From NCBI RefSeq assembly GCF_005239095.1, contig NZ_SZUA01000001.1, positions 460,848 through 524,847 on the forward strand: DNA of 64,000 nucleotides. The letters run 5' to 3'. A model generated the notes under the pieces. That model was given only the letters and a program-made list of their open reading frames with translations. It was not told the origin of the DNA and did not search any database. This DNA comes from Luteimonas gilva. GTDB lineage: Bacteria > Pseudomonadota > Gammaproteobacteria > Xanthomonadales > Xanthomonadaceae. This document shows, one piece after another, positions 43,646-54,160 of this stretch. Numbering within the stretch: the first letter of the stretch is position 1; each line of letters opens with the position of its first letter. Both the position numbers and the translations under genes were made by a program.

Positions 43646-46477
43646 TCACTCGGCGGCGTGCTTGCCGTTGAGCGGATTGACCAACGCATCGGCGACCAAT
43701 TGCTGCTGCTCGGCCACGTGGTCGTTGAAATGGCCGACGGCGGGCGAGGGCGAGCGAGCGCGGCCGGCGTAATGCACCGCCTGTTTGGGCTGGATGCACG
43801 CGTCCAGGTGGTGCTTGATCTGGTACCACGCGCCCTGGTTCTGCGGTTCTTCCTGGCACCACACGACTTCGGCGGCCTTGGCGTAGCGCTTCAACTCGGC
43901 GGCCAGCTGCGCGCGCGGGAACGGATACAGCTGTTCGACGCGCAGGATCGCCACGTTGTCCAGCTTCTGCTTCTGCGCTTCCTCGAACAGGTCGAAGTAG
44001 ACGCGGCCCGAGCACAGCACCACGCGGGTGACTTTCTTCGGATCGGCCTTGGCGTCGGGAATCAGGTGCTGGAACTCGCCGTCGGCCAGTTCGTCCAGCG
44101 TGGACACCGCCAGCTTGTGGCGCAGCAGCGACTTCGGCGTCATCACCACCAACGGCTTGCGCGTATCCATGCGCATCTGCCGGCGGATCATGTGGAAAGC
44201 CTGCGCCGGCGTGGTCGGCACGCAGACCAGCATGTTTTCCAGCGCGCACAACTGCAGGAAGCGCTCCAGGCGGGCCGAGCTGTGCTCGGGGCCCTGGCCT
44301 TCGTAGCCGTGCGGCAGGAACAGGGCCAAGCCGCAGAGACGGTCCCACTTGGCTTCGCCCGAGGACAGGAACTGGTCGATCACCACCTGCGCACCATTGG
44401 CGAAATCGCCGAACTGCGCTTCCCAGATGTCGAGCGTGGCGGGATCGGCGGTGGAGTAGCCGTACTCGAAGGCCATCACCGCTTCTTCGCTGAGCAGCGA
44501 GTCGATGATGGTGGCGTCTTCCGGATTCTTCACCAGTTGCTGCAGCGGCAGATAGTCCTTGTCGGTCTTCTGGTCGTGCAGCACCGCATGGCGGTGGAAG
44601 AAGGTGCCGCGGCCGCTGTCCTGGCCGACCAGGCGCAGGCGGTTGCCTTCGGTGAGGATCGTCGCGTACGCGAGATTCTCGGCGAAGCCCCAGTCGGCGG
44701 GCAGTTCGCCGGCCATCATCTTGCGGCGGTCTTCGTAGATCTTGGCGACGCGCGGATGCAGCACGATGTCGGCCGGGACCGTGTTGATCGCGTTCGCCAG
44801 CTCGTCGAGCTTCTTGCGCGGGAAGGTCGTGTCGACCTTGTCGCTGACCTTGCCCGACAGGTACTTCGACCAGTCGATGGTGAACTCGTCCGGCTTCACC
44901 GTGGCCAGTTCGGTGGTGACTTCGCCGGCGTCCAGCTTGTCGCGGTATTTGTCGACCACCGCCTGCGCTTCGCCTTCCTTCAGCACGTTCGTCGCCAGCA
45001 GGCGGTCGGCGTACAGCTCGCGCGGCGTCTTGTGGGCGCGGATGGTCTGGTACATCAGCGGCTGGGTGGCGGCGGGTTCGTCGGCTTCGTTGTGGCCGTG
45101 GCGGCGGTAGCAGACCAGGTCGATGACCACGTCCTTGCCGAAGCGCTGGCGGAAGTCGAAGGCCAGTTCGGCGCAGAACACCACCGCTTCGGGGTCGTCG
45201 CCGTTCACGTGCAGCACCGGCGCGCCGACCATCTTGGCGACGTCCGTGCAGTACAGCGTGCTGCGCGCGTCCTGGCGGTCGCTGGTGGTGAAGCCGACCT
45301 GGTTGTTGATGACGATGTGGACCGTGCCGCCGACGCGGAAACCGCGCGCCTGCGACATCTGGAACAGCTCCATCACCACGCCCTGGCCGGCGAAGGCGGC
45401 GTCGCCGTGCAGCAGCACCGGCAGGACTTTCTTTCGTTCCTTGTCGCCGCGGCGCTGCTGGCGCGAACGCACGCTGCCGACCACGACCGGGTCGACGATT
45501 TCCAGGTGCGAGGGATTGAACGCCAACGCGATGTGGACCGGACCGCCCGGCGTCTGCACGTCGGCGCTGAAGCCCATGTGGTACTTCACGTCGCCGGTAT
45601 GGGCCCGGTCGTCGCGGCTGTGCTCGAACTTGCCTTCGAACTCGTCGAACAGCTTGCGCGGCGATTTGCCCAGCGTGTTGACCAGCACGTTCAGACGGCC
45701 GCGGTGTGCCATGCCCAGCACCACGTCCTTGACGCCGTCGGCGCCGGCGCGGCGGATCATATTGTCCAGCAGCGGCACCAGTGCATCGCCGCCTTCCAGC
45801 GAGAACCGTTTCTGGCCGACGTACTTGGTGTGCAGATAGCGTTCCAGGCCTTCGGCCGCGGTCAGGCGCTCCAGGATGCGGCGCTTGTCGTCTTCGGTCC
45901 GCTTGTAGTCGCCGCCGGCGTTTTCCAGGCGCTCGTACAACCAGCGCCGTTGTTCGGCGTCGGCGATGTGCATGAACTCGGCGCCGATCGGACCGGTGTA
46001 GGTGGCCTTGAGCAGGGACAGCAGATCGCCGAGCTTCATCCGTTCGCGGCCGGCGACGCCGCCGGTGCTGAACTCGCTGCCCAGGTCGCTTTCGGACAAA
46101 CGATGGAAGCCCAGGCCCAGGTCGGGCGCGTCGGGCTTGTCCAGCATGCCGAGCGGATCGAGGTTGGCGGCCAGGTGGCCGCGCGAACGGTAGGCGGTGA
46201 TCAGGCGGCCGACGTGGCGTTCGCGTTCGTCGCCGCTGCCGGCACCGAGCACGGCCACGCCGCGTGCGGCCAATTTGCCGGCTTGGGCCACGGCGTCGAT
46301 GACCGCCGAATGCGGCACGTCGCCCGCTTCACGGCCTTTGAACCCATCGAAATATGCCTTCCATTTGGGCCCGACGCTGTCGGGATCGACCAGGTACTGT
46401 TCGTACAGGTCTTCGATGAAGGCGGCATTGGCGCCGAGCTGGGAGGACTGCGCAAACTGCTTGAGAAGACTGTCCAC
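43646..46477 (-). CDS. sucA: 2-Oxoglutarate dehydrogenase E1 component
   Basis: Thiamine diphosphate enzyme that decarboxylates 2-oxoglutarate in the TCA cycle. From the GTG at 46477 the protein has 943 residues, near the E. coli length of 933, and begins VDSLLKQFAQSSQLGAN, matching family N-termini. Motifs include the ThDP region HGDAAFAGQGVVMEL and the active-site loop around MAHRGRLNVLVN. The frame continues to a TTG at 46558, but that codon is in the leader hairpin. No strong ribosome site precedes the GTG. First gene of sucA-sucB-lpdA. Confidence 0.95.
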   Translation of the reverse strand: MDSLLKQFAQSSQLGANAAFIEDLYEQYLVDPDSVGPKWKAYFDGFKGREAGDVPHSAVIDAVAQAGKLAARGVAVLGAGSGDERERHVGRLITAYRSRGHLAANLDPLGMLDKPDAPDLGLGFHRLSESDLGSEFSTGGVAGRERMKLGDLLSLLKATYTGPIGAEFMHIADAEQRRWLYERLENAGGDYKRTEDDKRRILERLTAAEGLERYLHTKYVGQKRFSLEGGDALVPLLDNMIRRAGADGVKDVVLGMAHRGRLNVLVNTLGKSPRKLFDEFEGKFEHSRDDRAHTGDVKYHMGFSADVQTPGGPVHIALAFNPSHLEIVDPVVVGSVRSRQQRRGDKERKKVLPVLLHGDAAFAGQGVVMELFQMSQARGFRVGGTVHIVINNQVGFTTSDRQDARSTLYCTDVAKMVGAPVLHVNGDDPEAVVFCAELAFDFRQRFGKDVVIDLVCYRRHGHNEADEPAATQPLMYQTIRAHKTPRELYADRLLATNVLKEGEAQAVVDKYRDKLDAGEVTTELATVKPDEFTIDWSKYLSGKVSDKVDTTFPRKKLDELANAINTVPADIVLHPRVAKIYEDRRKMMAGELPADWGFAENLAYATILTEGNRLRLVGQDSGRGTFFHRHAVLHDQKTDKDYLPLQQLVKNPEDATIIDSLLSEEAVMAFEYGYSTADPATLDIWEAQFGDFANGAQVVIDQFLSSGEAKWDRLCGLALFLPHGYEGQGPEHSSARLERFLQLCALENMLVCVPTTPAQAFHMIRRQMRMDTRKPLVVMTPKSLLRHKLAVSTLDELADGEFQHLIPDAKADPKKVTRVVLCSGRVYFDLFEEAQKQKLDNVAILRVEQLYPFPRAQLAAELKRYAKAAEVVWCQEEPQNQGAWYQIKHHLDACIQPKQAVHYAGRARSPSPAVGHFNDHVAEQQQLVADALVNPLNGKHAAE

Positions 46478-46517
46478 GTCTGGCTTGAGTAGGCTCGTGA
46501 TGGGGGCAAGCGCTTGA

Positions 46518-46546
46518 TTCGACGGGATTTTTCGCTTCCCGTCGAA
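46518..46546 (-). promoter_or_regulatory. Hairpin in the sucA 5' leader
   Basis: TTCGACGGGA and TCCCGTCGAA form a perfect 10-base stem around a nine-base A-rich loop (AGCGAAAAA on the message strand), between the TATAAT promoter and the sucA GTG, 40 bases before the latter. No T-tract follows, so it is not a simple terminator. Candidate cis-regulatory RNA are known upstream of sucA in other proteobacteria; I cannot claim a match. Confidence 0.55.
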
Positions 46547-46566
46547 GCGGTCGCGCAAGAACCGAA

Positions 46567-46572
46567 ATTATA
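46567..46572 (-). promoter_or_regulatory. TATAAT promoter of the sucAB-lpdA operon
   Basis: A perfect TATAAT -10 on the minus strand (plus-strand ATTATA). The -35 at the proper 17-base spacing reads TGCGCT and is poor, suggesting help from an activator. The leader to the GTG start would be about 85 bases. Confidence 0.6.
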
Positions 46573-46632
46573 GCCGCTTGCGTTGCCGCAGCGCATCATT
46601 AGATGGTCTTAGACGCGATTGTCCGCGTGCTT

Positions 46633-46691
46633 TTGTGGGAGGGGCTTTAGCCCCGACAAGTTCTATGTCGGGGCTAAAGCCCCTCCCACAA
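46633..46691. repeat. Perfect 26-base palindrome TTGTGGGAGGGGCTTTAGCC
   Basis: Arms 46633-46658 and 46666-46691 are perfectly complementary across 26 bases with a seven-base loop. It resembles family A (GGAGNGGCTTTAGCC) but with GGGGC/GCCCC in place of GCGGC/GCCGC. It follows the stop of the acetyltransferase gene on the minus strand by 11 bases, where it may act as a terminator-like barrier before the sucA promoter. Confidence 0.85.
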
Positions 46692-46702
46692 GAGCGATGC
46701 GA

Positions 46703-47617
46703 TCAAATGCCCAGGGCGCGGAACTCGGGGCAGGGACGCGAGCGTTCCCAAATCGGTTTGAAGCTTTCCACCAATTGGCGGGCGCGACCGGCGCCGTCCA
46801 GATCGGTTTCGCCGTCGAAGCGATGGCCCAGGGTGCGGAAGTAGTAGCCGCCGGTGTCGTTGGCGATGAAGGCCGACGGATAGGCGCGATCGGCCGGATC
46901 GTCCACCTCGCGGAACTGGAACAGGCTGGGCAGGCGCTGCGCCAGTCCCAGCAGCGGCGCGTGCGCGCGCTGCACGGCCTCGGCATCCTGCAGCAGGAAC
47001 CGGGCCTCGCCGCCATGGCCGGACGTGCCGTAGCGGCGCCAGGCCTCGAGCACCGGCGCCGCATCGAACAGGCCCGGGTCCAATTCGCGGCTATAGATCC
47101 AGAGATAGCGCCGTGCGCCCAGGATCACGGCCACGGTCGCGGCGATGGCCGCTTCCCGGTCTTCGATCGCGGTCGCACCGCCCAGCATGCGCCGCATCGC
47201 CTGGTGTTCGATGCCGGCCTCCCAGAACCGCTCGCCGTAAGGCACGAAGCCGTGGCGGATGTAGAACGCGGACGCCGACACTTGCGAATTCAAAGACAGT
47301 TCGCGCCAGCCGCGTCGCCGCGCCGATTCGATCAAGGCCGCCAGCATCGCATCGCCCACGCCCTTGCCGCGCCATTCGCGCAGCACGGCCATGCGCCCGA
47401 CCTTGCGTTCGGGCGTCAGCCGGCCCGTGCCGATCGGGCGGCCGCCCGGATCGCGCGCGATCACGTGCAGGCATTGCGGATCCAGCTCGTCCCATTCCTC
47501 GGCGATCGGCACGTTCTGCTCTTGCACGAACACGGTCTCGCGCACGCTGCGCAATTCGGGCAGGCCGGTTCCGTAGTCGATCGGCTCGACGCTGAAGCCG
47601 GAAGGGTTCGCGCTCAT
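46703..47617 (-). CDS. GNAT N-acetyltransferase fused to a C-terminal domain of unknown function
   Basis: Residues about 10-150 form a GNAT domain of the ElaA/YjcF-like type: LRSVRETVFVQEQNVPIAEEW, IGTGRLTPERKVGRMAV and the acetyl-CoA loop REWRGKGVGDAML, ending SASAFYIRHGFVPYGERF. Residues about 165-304 form a second domain (ILGARRYLWIYSRELDPGLFD) that I cannot name; it could be a DUF seen fused to GNATs in Xanthomonadaceae. The ATG at 47617 overlaps the stop of the upstream oxygenase gene as ATGA, so the two are co-translated. Substrate unknown. Confidence 0.8.
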   Translation of the reverse strand: MSANPSGFSVEPIDYGTGLPELRSVRETVFVQEQNVPIAEEWDELDPQCLHVIARDPGGRPIGTGRLTPERKVGRMAVLREWRGKGVGDAMLAALIESARRRGWRELSLNSQVSASAFYIRHGFVPYGERFWEAGIEHQAMRRMLGGATAIEDREAAIAATVAVILGARRYLWIYSRELDPGLFDAAPVLEAWRRYGTSGHGGEARFLLQDAEAVQRAHAPLLGLAQRLPSLFQFREVDDPADRAYPSAFIANDTGGYYFRTLGHRFDGETDLDGAGRARQLVESFKPIWERSRPCPEFRALGI

Positions 47618-48819
47618 GCCGCGTCCTCGTCGGGCATGGCCAATTGATAGTGGCCGCCTTGCAGCAATTCGTACACGGCGTCGCGGCCGCGCTCGGAAAG
47701 GGCGGCGTAACTGCGTCCGTCGAAACGGTCCGCGGCGGCGATGCGCTGCGCGTCGCGCGCGGGCAGCGCATGGCTCTGGCCGGCGGCGAACAAGGTCGCG
47801 CCTTGTGCGGCCTTGCGCCAGGCCATCCGGGTGAACGGATGGCGATGCAGCACCGCGCCTTGCTGCAAATCCCATTCGACTTCGATCCGCGAGCGCTTCT
47901 CGTCGCCGGGCGCGGCATGCCCGGCGCTGCGGTACAATGTGATGAAGCGTCCGAACCAATCGCCCAGCCGGTCGGCGTCGTTCATCCGCAATTCGTTCAA
48001 GGCTTCGACGACGCGGCGCATCGCTTCGGCATCGATTTCGTTCGGATCCTTGGGCGGCGCCAAATCCGGATCGCGGTAGCGCAGCGCTTCGTCGGCGTCC
48101 GCAGCCAAGGTGTCGACGAAATCGCCGAGCAGTTCGGCCGCCGACGGCGCGCGCATGCCGATCGAGAACGTGAGGCAGGCGTCTTCGGCGACGCCGTGGT
48201 GCGGCACGCCGGGCGGCAGATAGAGCATGTCGCCGGGACCCAGCACCCAATCGTGGTTCGGCGCGAAGCGCTGCAGCAGCTTGAGCTCGGCGTCCTTGCG
48301 GAAATGCACCGGCGGATTCGGACGGTCGTCGATCTGCCAGCGGCGATGGCCTTGCGCCTGCAGCAAGAATACGTCGTATTGATCGACGTGGGCGCCGACC
48401 GAGCCGCCGGGCGCGGCGAAGGACACCATCACATCGTCGATCCGCCAGCGCGGCAGGAAGTCGAACGCCGGCAGCAGCGCGGCGATGTCCGCATCCCATT
48501 TGTCGACGTCCTGCACCAGCAGCGTCCAGTCGTGCTGCGGCAGGGTCGGGAACATTTCCTCAGGGAAAGGGCCGTGCCGCAGCAGCCAACGATCGTGCTC
48601 GCGCTCGTGCGCGACGATGCGGGCCAGGGCGCTGTCTTCGCAGGCCAGGCCGGCCAGGTCTTCCGGCGAGATCGGCGAGACGAAGCCAGGGAAGGCGTTG
48701 CGGATCAGCAGCGGCCTTTTTTGCCAGTAGTCGCGCAGGAAATCGGACGCCGGCATGCCCAGCGGCGGCTGGTTGCGGGCGTCGACTTCGATGGGGAGCT
48801 GTGCTTTGCGCTTTGCCAT
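47614..48819 (-). CDS. roxA: Ribosomal protein uL16 arginine hydroxylase (RoxA/YcfD), cupin family
   Basis: JmjC-type 2-oxoglutarate/Fe(II) oxygenase that hydroxylates an arginine of ribosomal protein uL16. The 401 residues show the ligand pair H144 and D146 in VGAHVDQYDVFLLQ and a third histidine in PPGVPHHGV (207 or 208), followed by a winged-helix-like C-terminal region. The opening segment FLRDYWQKRPLLIRNAFP is typical. Length and motifs match YcfD (about 373 residues). It is followed without a gap by the GNAT gene. Confidence 0.9.
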   Translation of the reverse strand: MAKRKAQLPIEVDARNQPPLGMPASDFLRDYWQKRPLLIRNAFPGFVSPISPEDLAGLACEDSALARIVAHEREHDRWLLRHGPFPEEMFPTLPQHDWTLLVQDVDKWDADIAALLPAFDFLPRWRIDDVMVSFAAPGGSVGAHVDQYDVFLLQAQGHRRWQIDDRPNPPVHFRKDAELKLLQRFAPNHDWVLGPGDMLYLPPGVPHHGVAEDACLTFSIGMRAPSAAELLGDFVDTLAADADEALRYRDPDLAPPKDPNEIDAEAMRRVVEALNELRMNDADRLGDWFGRFITLYRSAGHAAPGDEKRSRIEVEWDLQQGAVLHRHPFTRMAWRKAAQGATLFAAGQSHALPARDAQRIAAADRFDGRSYAALSERGRDAVYELLQGGHYQLAMPDEDAA

Positions 48820-48832
48820 GCTTTGCTCTCAA

Positions 48833-48985
48833 GCCGTCATCCCAGCGAAAGCTGGGACCTATTTTCGCCTTTTTGGACGACGGAGCGAAGCAAAATCAAG
48901 CTGGATCCCAGCTTGACTCGCTAACGCTCCCCTTCGGGCCGGCTTTGCCGTTAACTCGCATCGCTCGTTTCGCCGGGATGACGGC
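48833..48985. repeat. Composite repeat with GCCGTCATCCC / GGGATGACGGC ends
   Basis: Outer arms 48833-48843 and 48975-48985 are perfectly complementary, and an inner pair GCTGGGA (about 48851) and TCCCAGC (about 48906) also matches. The ends belong to family E. The space between roxA and the VOC gene (184 bases) is filled by this element; no gene is seen. Confidence 0.7.
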
Positions 48986-49003
48986 GTGACGAATGGCTGG
49001 AGC

Positions 49004-49402
49004 TCAAATCGCGATCTCGTCATAGCCGCGTCCGAGGAACTGCAACAAACACCAGCCATGCCCGAACGGATCGGCCAGTTGCGCGAGCCGGCCCCAGTTC
49101 GCTTCGCGGATCGGCCCTTCCTGCTGCGCTCCGGCCGCCAGCGCTCGGCGCAAAGCGGCGTCGAGATCGTCGACCACCCAATCGCAGTGGATCGGCGTCC
49201 AGTGGCGTTCGTAGCCGCGCAAGGAATTGCCGGCGCCGCGGCTGCCCACGGGTTTCTCCAGCAGATAGATCGTGGCGCCCGAGCCGAGCAGTTCGACCAC
49301 ATGGATGCCGAGCCGCCGCGCTGGATTCAAGCCGAACGCGGCGACGTAGAAGGCCTCGGCGGCGGCCAAATCGGGCACATCGATGTTGAGCAGCAGCCGC
49401 AT
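49004..49402 (-). CDS. VOC superfamily (glyoxalase/bleomycin resistance-like) protein
   Basis: A 132-residue protein with the paired beta-alpha-beta-beta-beta modules of the vicinal oxygen chelate fold: MRLLLNIDVPDLAAAEAFY at the start, HVVELLGSGATIYLLEK, then HWTPIHCDWVVDDLDAAL and a final DPFGHGWCLLQF with the family's late glycine-rich motif. Metal ligands may include H35 and H66-like histidines. Real substrate unknown. It lies 7 bases downstream of purB in the same direction. Confidence 0.8.
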   Translation of the reverse strand: MRLLLNIDVPDLAAAEAFYVAAFGLNPARRLGIHVVELLGSGATIYLLEKPVGSRGAGNSLRGYERHWTPIHCDWVVDDLDAALRRALAAGAQQEGPIREANWGRLAQLADPFGHGWCLLQFLGRGYDEIAI

Positions 49403-49409
49403 AGCGCGC

Positions 49410-50810
<1,401 letters not shown>

Positions 50811-50834
50811 TTAGCGCGGCTTTGCCGGGGGCGG

Positions 50835-50918
50835 CTTTTTTGTGGGCGCGGCTTTCGCCGCGAGCTCTTTTTGCCCAGGTGCCGAATAGCTCGCGGCTAA
50901 AGCCGCTCCCACAAAAGC
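50835..50918. repeat. Palindromic repeat family A, copy 4 (diverged)
   Basis: Left arm from about 50838 to 50866 and right arm 50888-50918 share the family core, but the left reads GCGCGGCTTTCGCCGCGAGCT and the right keeps AGCTCGCGGCTAAAGCCGCT, giving mismatches. It lies between the divergent purB and fumC genes, so here it cannot be a 3' terminator for either. Confidence 0.8.
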
Positions 50919-50964
50919 CAACGCAAAGCGGCGTATCCTGCGCGGCATCGAACGAGGAGCCCTC

Positions 50965-52386
<1,422 letters not shown>

Positions 52387-52395
52387 TAGTTTTGT

Positions 52396-52540
52396 CTTTG
52401 TAGAGCGGAGCTTGCTCCGCTGCTTCGGCTTTTCGTAGGTGCGAATTCATTCGCACACCGTTGCATGAAAAAGCGTGCGAATGAACTCGCACCTACCAAA
52501 TCAGAAGCGAAGGCAGCGGAGCAAGCTCCGCTCTACAAAG
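52396..52540. repeat. Nested palindromes: family C arms enclosing a family D palindrome
   Basis: Outer arms of family C (CTTTGTAGAGCGGAGCTTGC...) at 52396-52423 and 52513-52540 are perfectly complementary over 28 bases. Between them lies a second palindrome, family D (GTAGGTGCGAATTCATTCGC...), with arms 52435-52456 and 52475-52496, 21 of 22 matching. The layout looks like one repeat inserted in another. Confidence 0.85.
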
Positions 52541-52562
52541 AAAACCCCGCCGAAGCGGAGTT
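52536..52562 (-). terminator. Rho-independent terminator with TTCG loop
   Basis: On the minus strand AACTCCGC-TTCG-GCGGGGTT forms an eight-pair stem (one G-T pair) followed by TTTTCTTT. It lies 57 bases after the stop of the GSGD-repeat gene and ends the long minus-strand unit that begins near 58318. Confidence 0.8.
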
Positions 52563-52619
52563 GGGGGGAAACGGCGAACGCTGGGAGGCCTGTTCGCCGC
52601 TGGGGAAGGGCTTATTCCG

Positions 52620-53390
52620 TCAATCGTCTTCGGGGACGTCCACGCGGCCTTTGACGTCGCGATGGTTGACGCCGCCGCTGCCGACATGCGCCACGCGCAA
52701 ACCGCCATCGATGTCCACCGCGCTCAAGTCGCCGGACCCGATGCTGCGCGCATCGACGCTGCCGCCGACCTGGCGCAAATCCACGTCGCCGGATCCGATG
52801 GTGCCGATGCGCACGTCGCCGCGAATGCGGTCGCCCTCGAACTCGCCGGAACCGACCGCTTCGATCTGCAACTGGCCGATGTCCGAAACCTTCAGATCGC
52901 CCGAGCCGACGTCCGCCGTCAGCCGGTCGGCGCCGCTCACGCTCAAGTCGCCGGAGCCCACGTGCGCGTCGACGTTGGCGATGCCGGAGACGTCGCCGTC
53001 GCCCGATCCGACATCCATTTCCAGGGCGACGTTCTTGGGCAGCGTGACGTCGACGTCGAACGAGGAATAGCCGTTGAACCAGCCGCCGGACCAGGCCTTG
53101 CGATCGCCGGTTTCGATGATGAGCCGATCGCCCTCGCGCTTCTGCACCAGTTGCAGGCGATCCAGGCCTTCCTGCGAACTCGCGCAGGCACGACCCGAAG
53201 CGCGAGCCGCGCTGCCGGACTTCACGTTGAAATCGTAAGGGCCGGTCCGCACCACCACGGTGCGCACGCCGGACAGGTTCAGCGCCAGGTTGCGGTCGGC
53301 TCCGTATTTGCACTGTTCGGCGGCTTGGGCGAAAACAGGAATCGCCAGCAGGGGCAGGGCGAGGAGGGACAGCATCAAAGTCTTCTGCAT
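52620..53390 (-). CDS. Exported GSGD-repeat beta-solenoid protein (DUF4097/DUF2807-like)
   Basis: Function unknown. The 256 residues start with a signal peptide (cut near VFAQAAEQ), so it is periplasmic or outside the cell. The C-terminal half has seven turns marked by GSGD, GSGE or GSGG about every 20 residues (DVGSGDGDV, HVGSGDLSV, DVGSGDLKV, AVGSGEFEG, TIGSGDVDL, SIGSGDLSAV, HVGSGGVNH), which fits a right-handed beta-solenoid as in head-GIN/DUF2807 and DUF4097 proteins. Two cysteines (in QCKYG and RACASS) could form a disulfide. It is the last gene before a good terminator and 89 bases after its neighbour. Confidence 0.75.
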   Translation of the reverse strand: MQKTLMLSLLALPLLAIPVFAQAAEQCKYGADRNLALNLSGVRTVVVRTGPYDFNVKSGSAARASGRACASSQEGLDRLQLVQKREGDRLIIETGDRKAWSGGWFNGYSSFDVDVTLPKNVALEMDVGSGDGDVSGIANVDAHVGSGDLSVSGADRLTADVGSGDLKVSDIGQLQIEAVGSGEFEGDRIRGDVRIGTIGSGDVDLRQVGGSVDARSIGSGDLSAVDIDGGLRVAHVGSGGVNHRDVKGRVDVPEDD

Positions 53391-53479
53391 GGCTAAGCTC
53401 CGTGGTCTTGAAACGCCTGCGGCCAGGCCGCGATCTGGAATGGGATGCGTCGAAGGCCGCCGCGGTTTAAAGCGCGGCG

Positions 53480-54151
53480 TCATTGGCCGGGACTGAGGCA
53501 GGTCCGGCAGGCCTCTTGGGTGAATCGGCGAAGGCAAATCTTGCGGATCTGTTCCGCAGGCAGCCCTCCCGGCACCTCGCTGCGCAGGCCGTTGCGGTAT
53601 TCCGAACAGGTCGCTTGGCCTATCGCGGTTACGGCCGGCTGCTGGAAGGTCACTTGGCCGGCCTGGGTACGGGTGATGCGCGAGCCGTCTTCGTCGGAAC
53701 GGATGTCGATCGCGTCCGCGCCGTGCCACATCTGCAACGAAGTGCCGCCGTTCGGGCCGGCGACGAACAGCGCCGTCTGGCCTTTGCGGCTGTCCAAAGT
53801 CAGGCCGATGTTGTCGCCTTCGTCCCAAGTCACGTAACCGCCGCGTTCTTGGCCGCGGTCGTCGTAGAGCATCACCCCAGCCGCCTTGCTGCCGCGCGGT
53901 ATGCGCTTGCCGTCTATGACCGCATCGGGCAGGTCGCCGCCGATCCTGACGCGCTCCACGCCTTTCGGATCGACGACGACCAATTCGGAAACCCGCAGCG
54001 AAGCCGGCGCGGCCGGGGCGGCCGCGCCGGCGTAGCGGATGGCGATGGTCGAGATCAACGCGATCAGTATCAGCGATTGCAGAATCAGGATGCGCTTGAA
54101 GCGGCGATTAGAGCGTTCGCAGGCTTCGATGCGTGCGGCGATGGCGTTCAT
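53480..54151 (-). CDS. Membrane-anchored protein of unknown function
   Basis: I do not recognise a family with confidence. The 223 residues have a short cytoplasmic N-terminus, one transmembrane segment at about 21-42 (LILQSLILIALISTIAIRYAG), and an exported domain of alternating short strands (SLRVSELVVVDPKGVERVRIGG; KAAGVMLYDDRGQERGGYVTW; QTALFVAGPNGGTSLQMWHG), with four cysteines near the end (residue about 180 and CLRRFTQEACRTC). It starts nine bases after the beta-lactamase-fold gene, so the two are co-transcribed. Confidence 0.6.
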   Translation of the reverse strand: MNAIAARIEACERSNRRFKRILILQSLILIALISTIAIRYAGAAAPAAPASLRVSELVVVDPKGVERVRIGGDLPDAVIDGKRIPRGSKAAGVMLYDDRGQERGGYVTWDEGDNIGLTLDSRKGQTALFVAGPNGGTSLQMWHGADAIDIRSDEDGSRITRTQAGQVTFQQPAVTAIGQATCSEYRNGLRSEVPGGLPAEQIRKICLRRFTQEACRTCLSPGQ

Positions 54152-54160
54152 GACGGGATC

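Noticed and set aside
42446-46492. Open frame of about 1,350 codons opposite sucA and sucB
   Set aside because: Spans two genes and their gap on the other strand, with no domains; a codon-bias artefact.
46478-46558. Longer SucA from a TTG at 46558
   Set aside because: The added 27 residues lack family similarity and the codon lies by the leader hairpin; the GTG at 46477 matches known N-termini.
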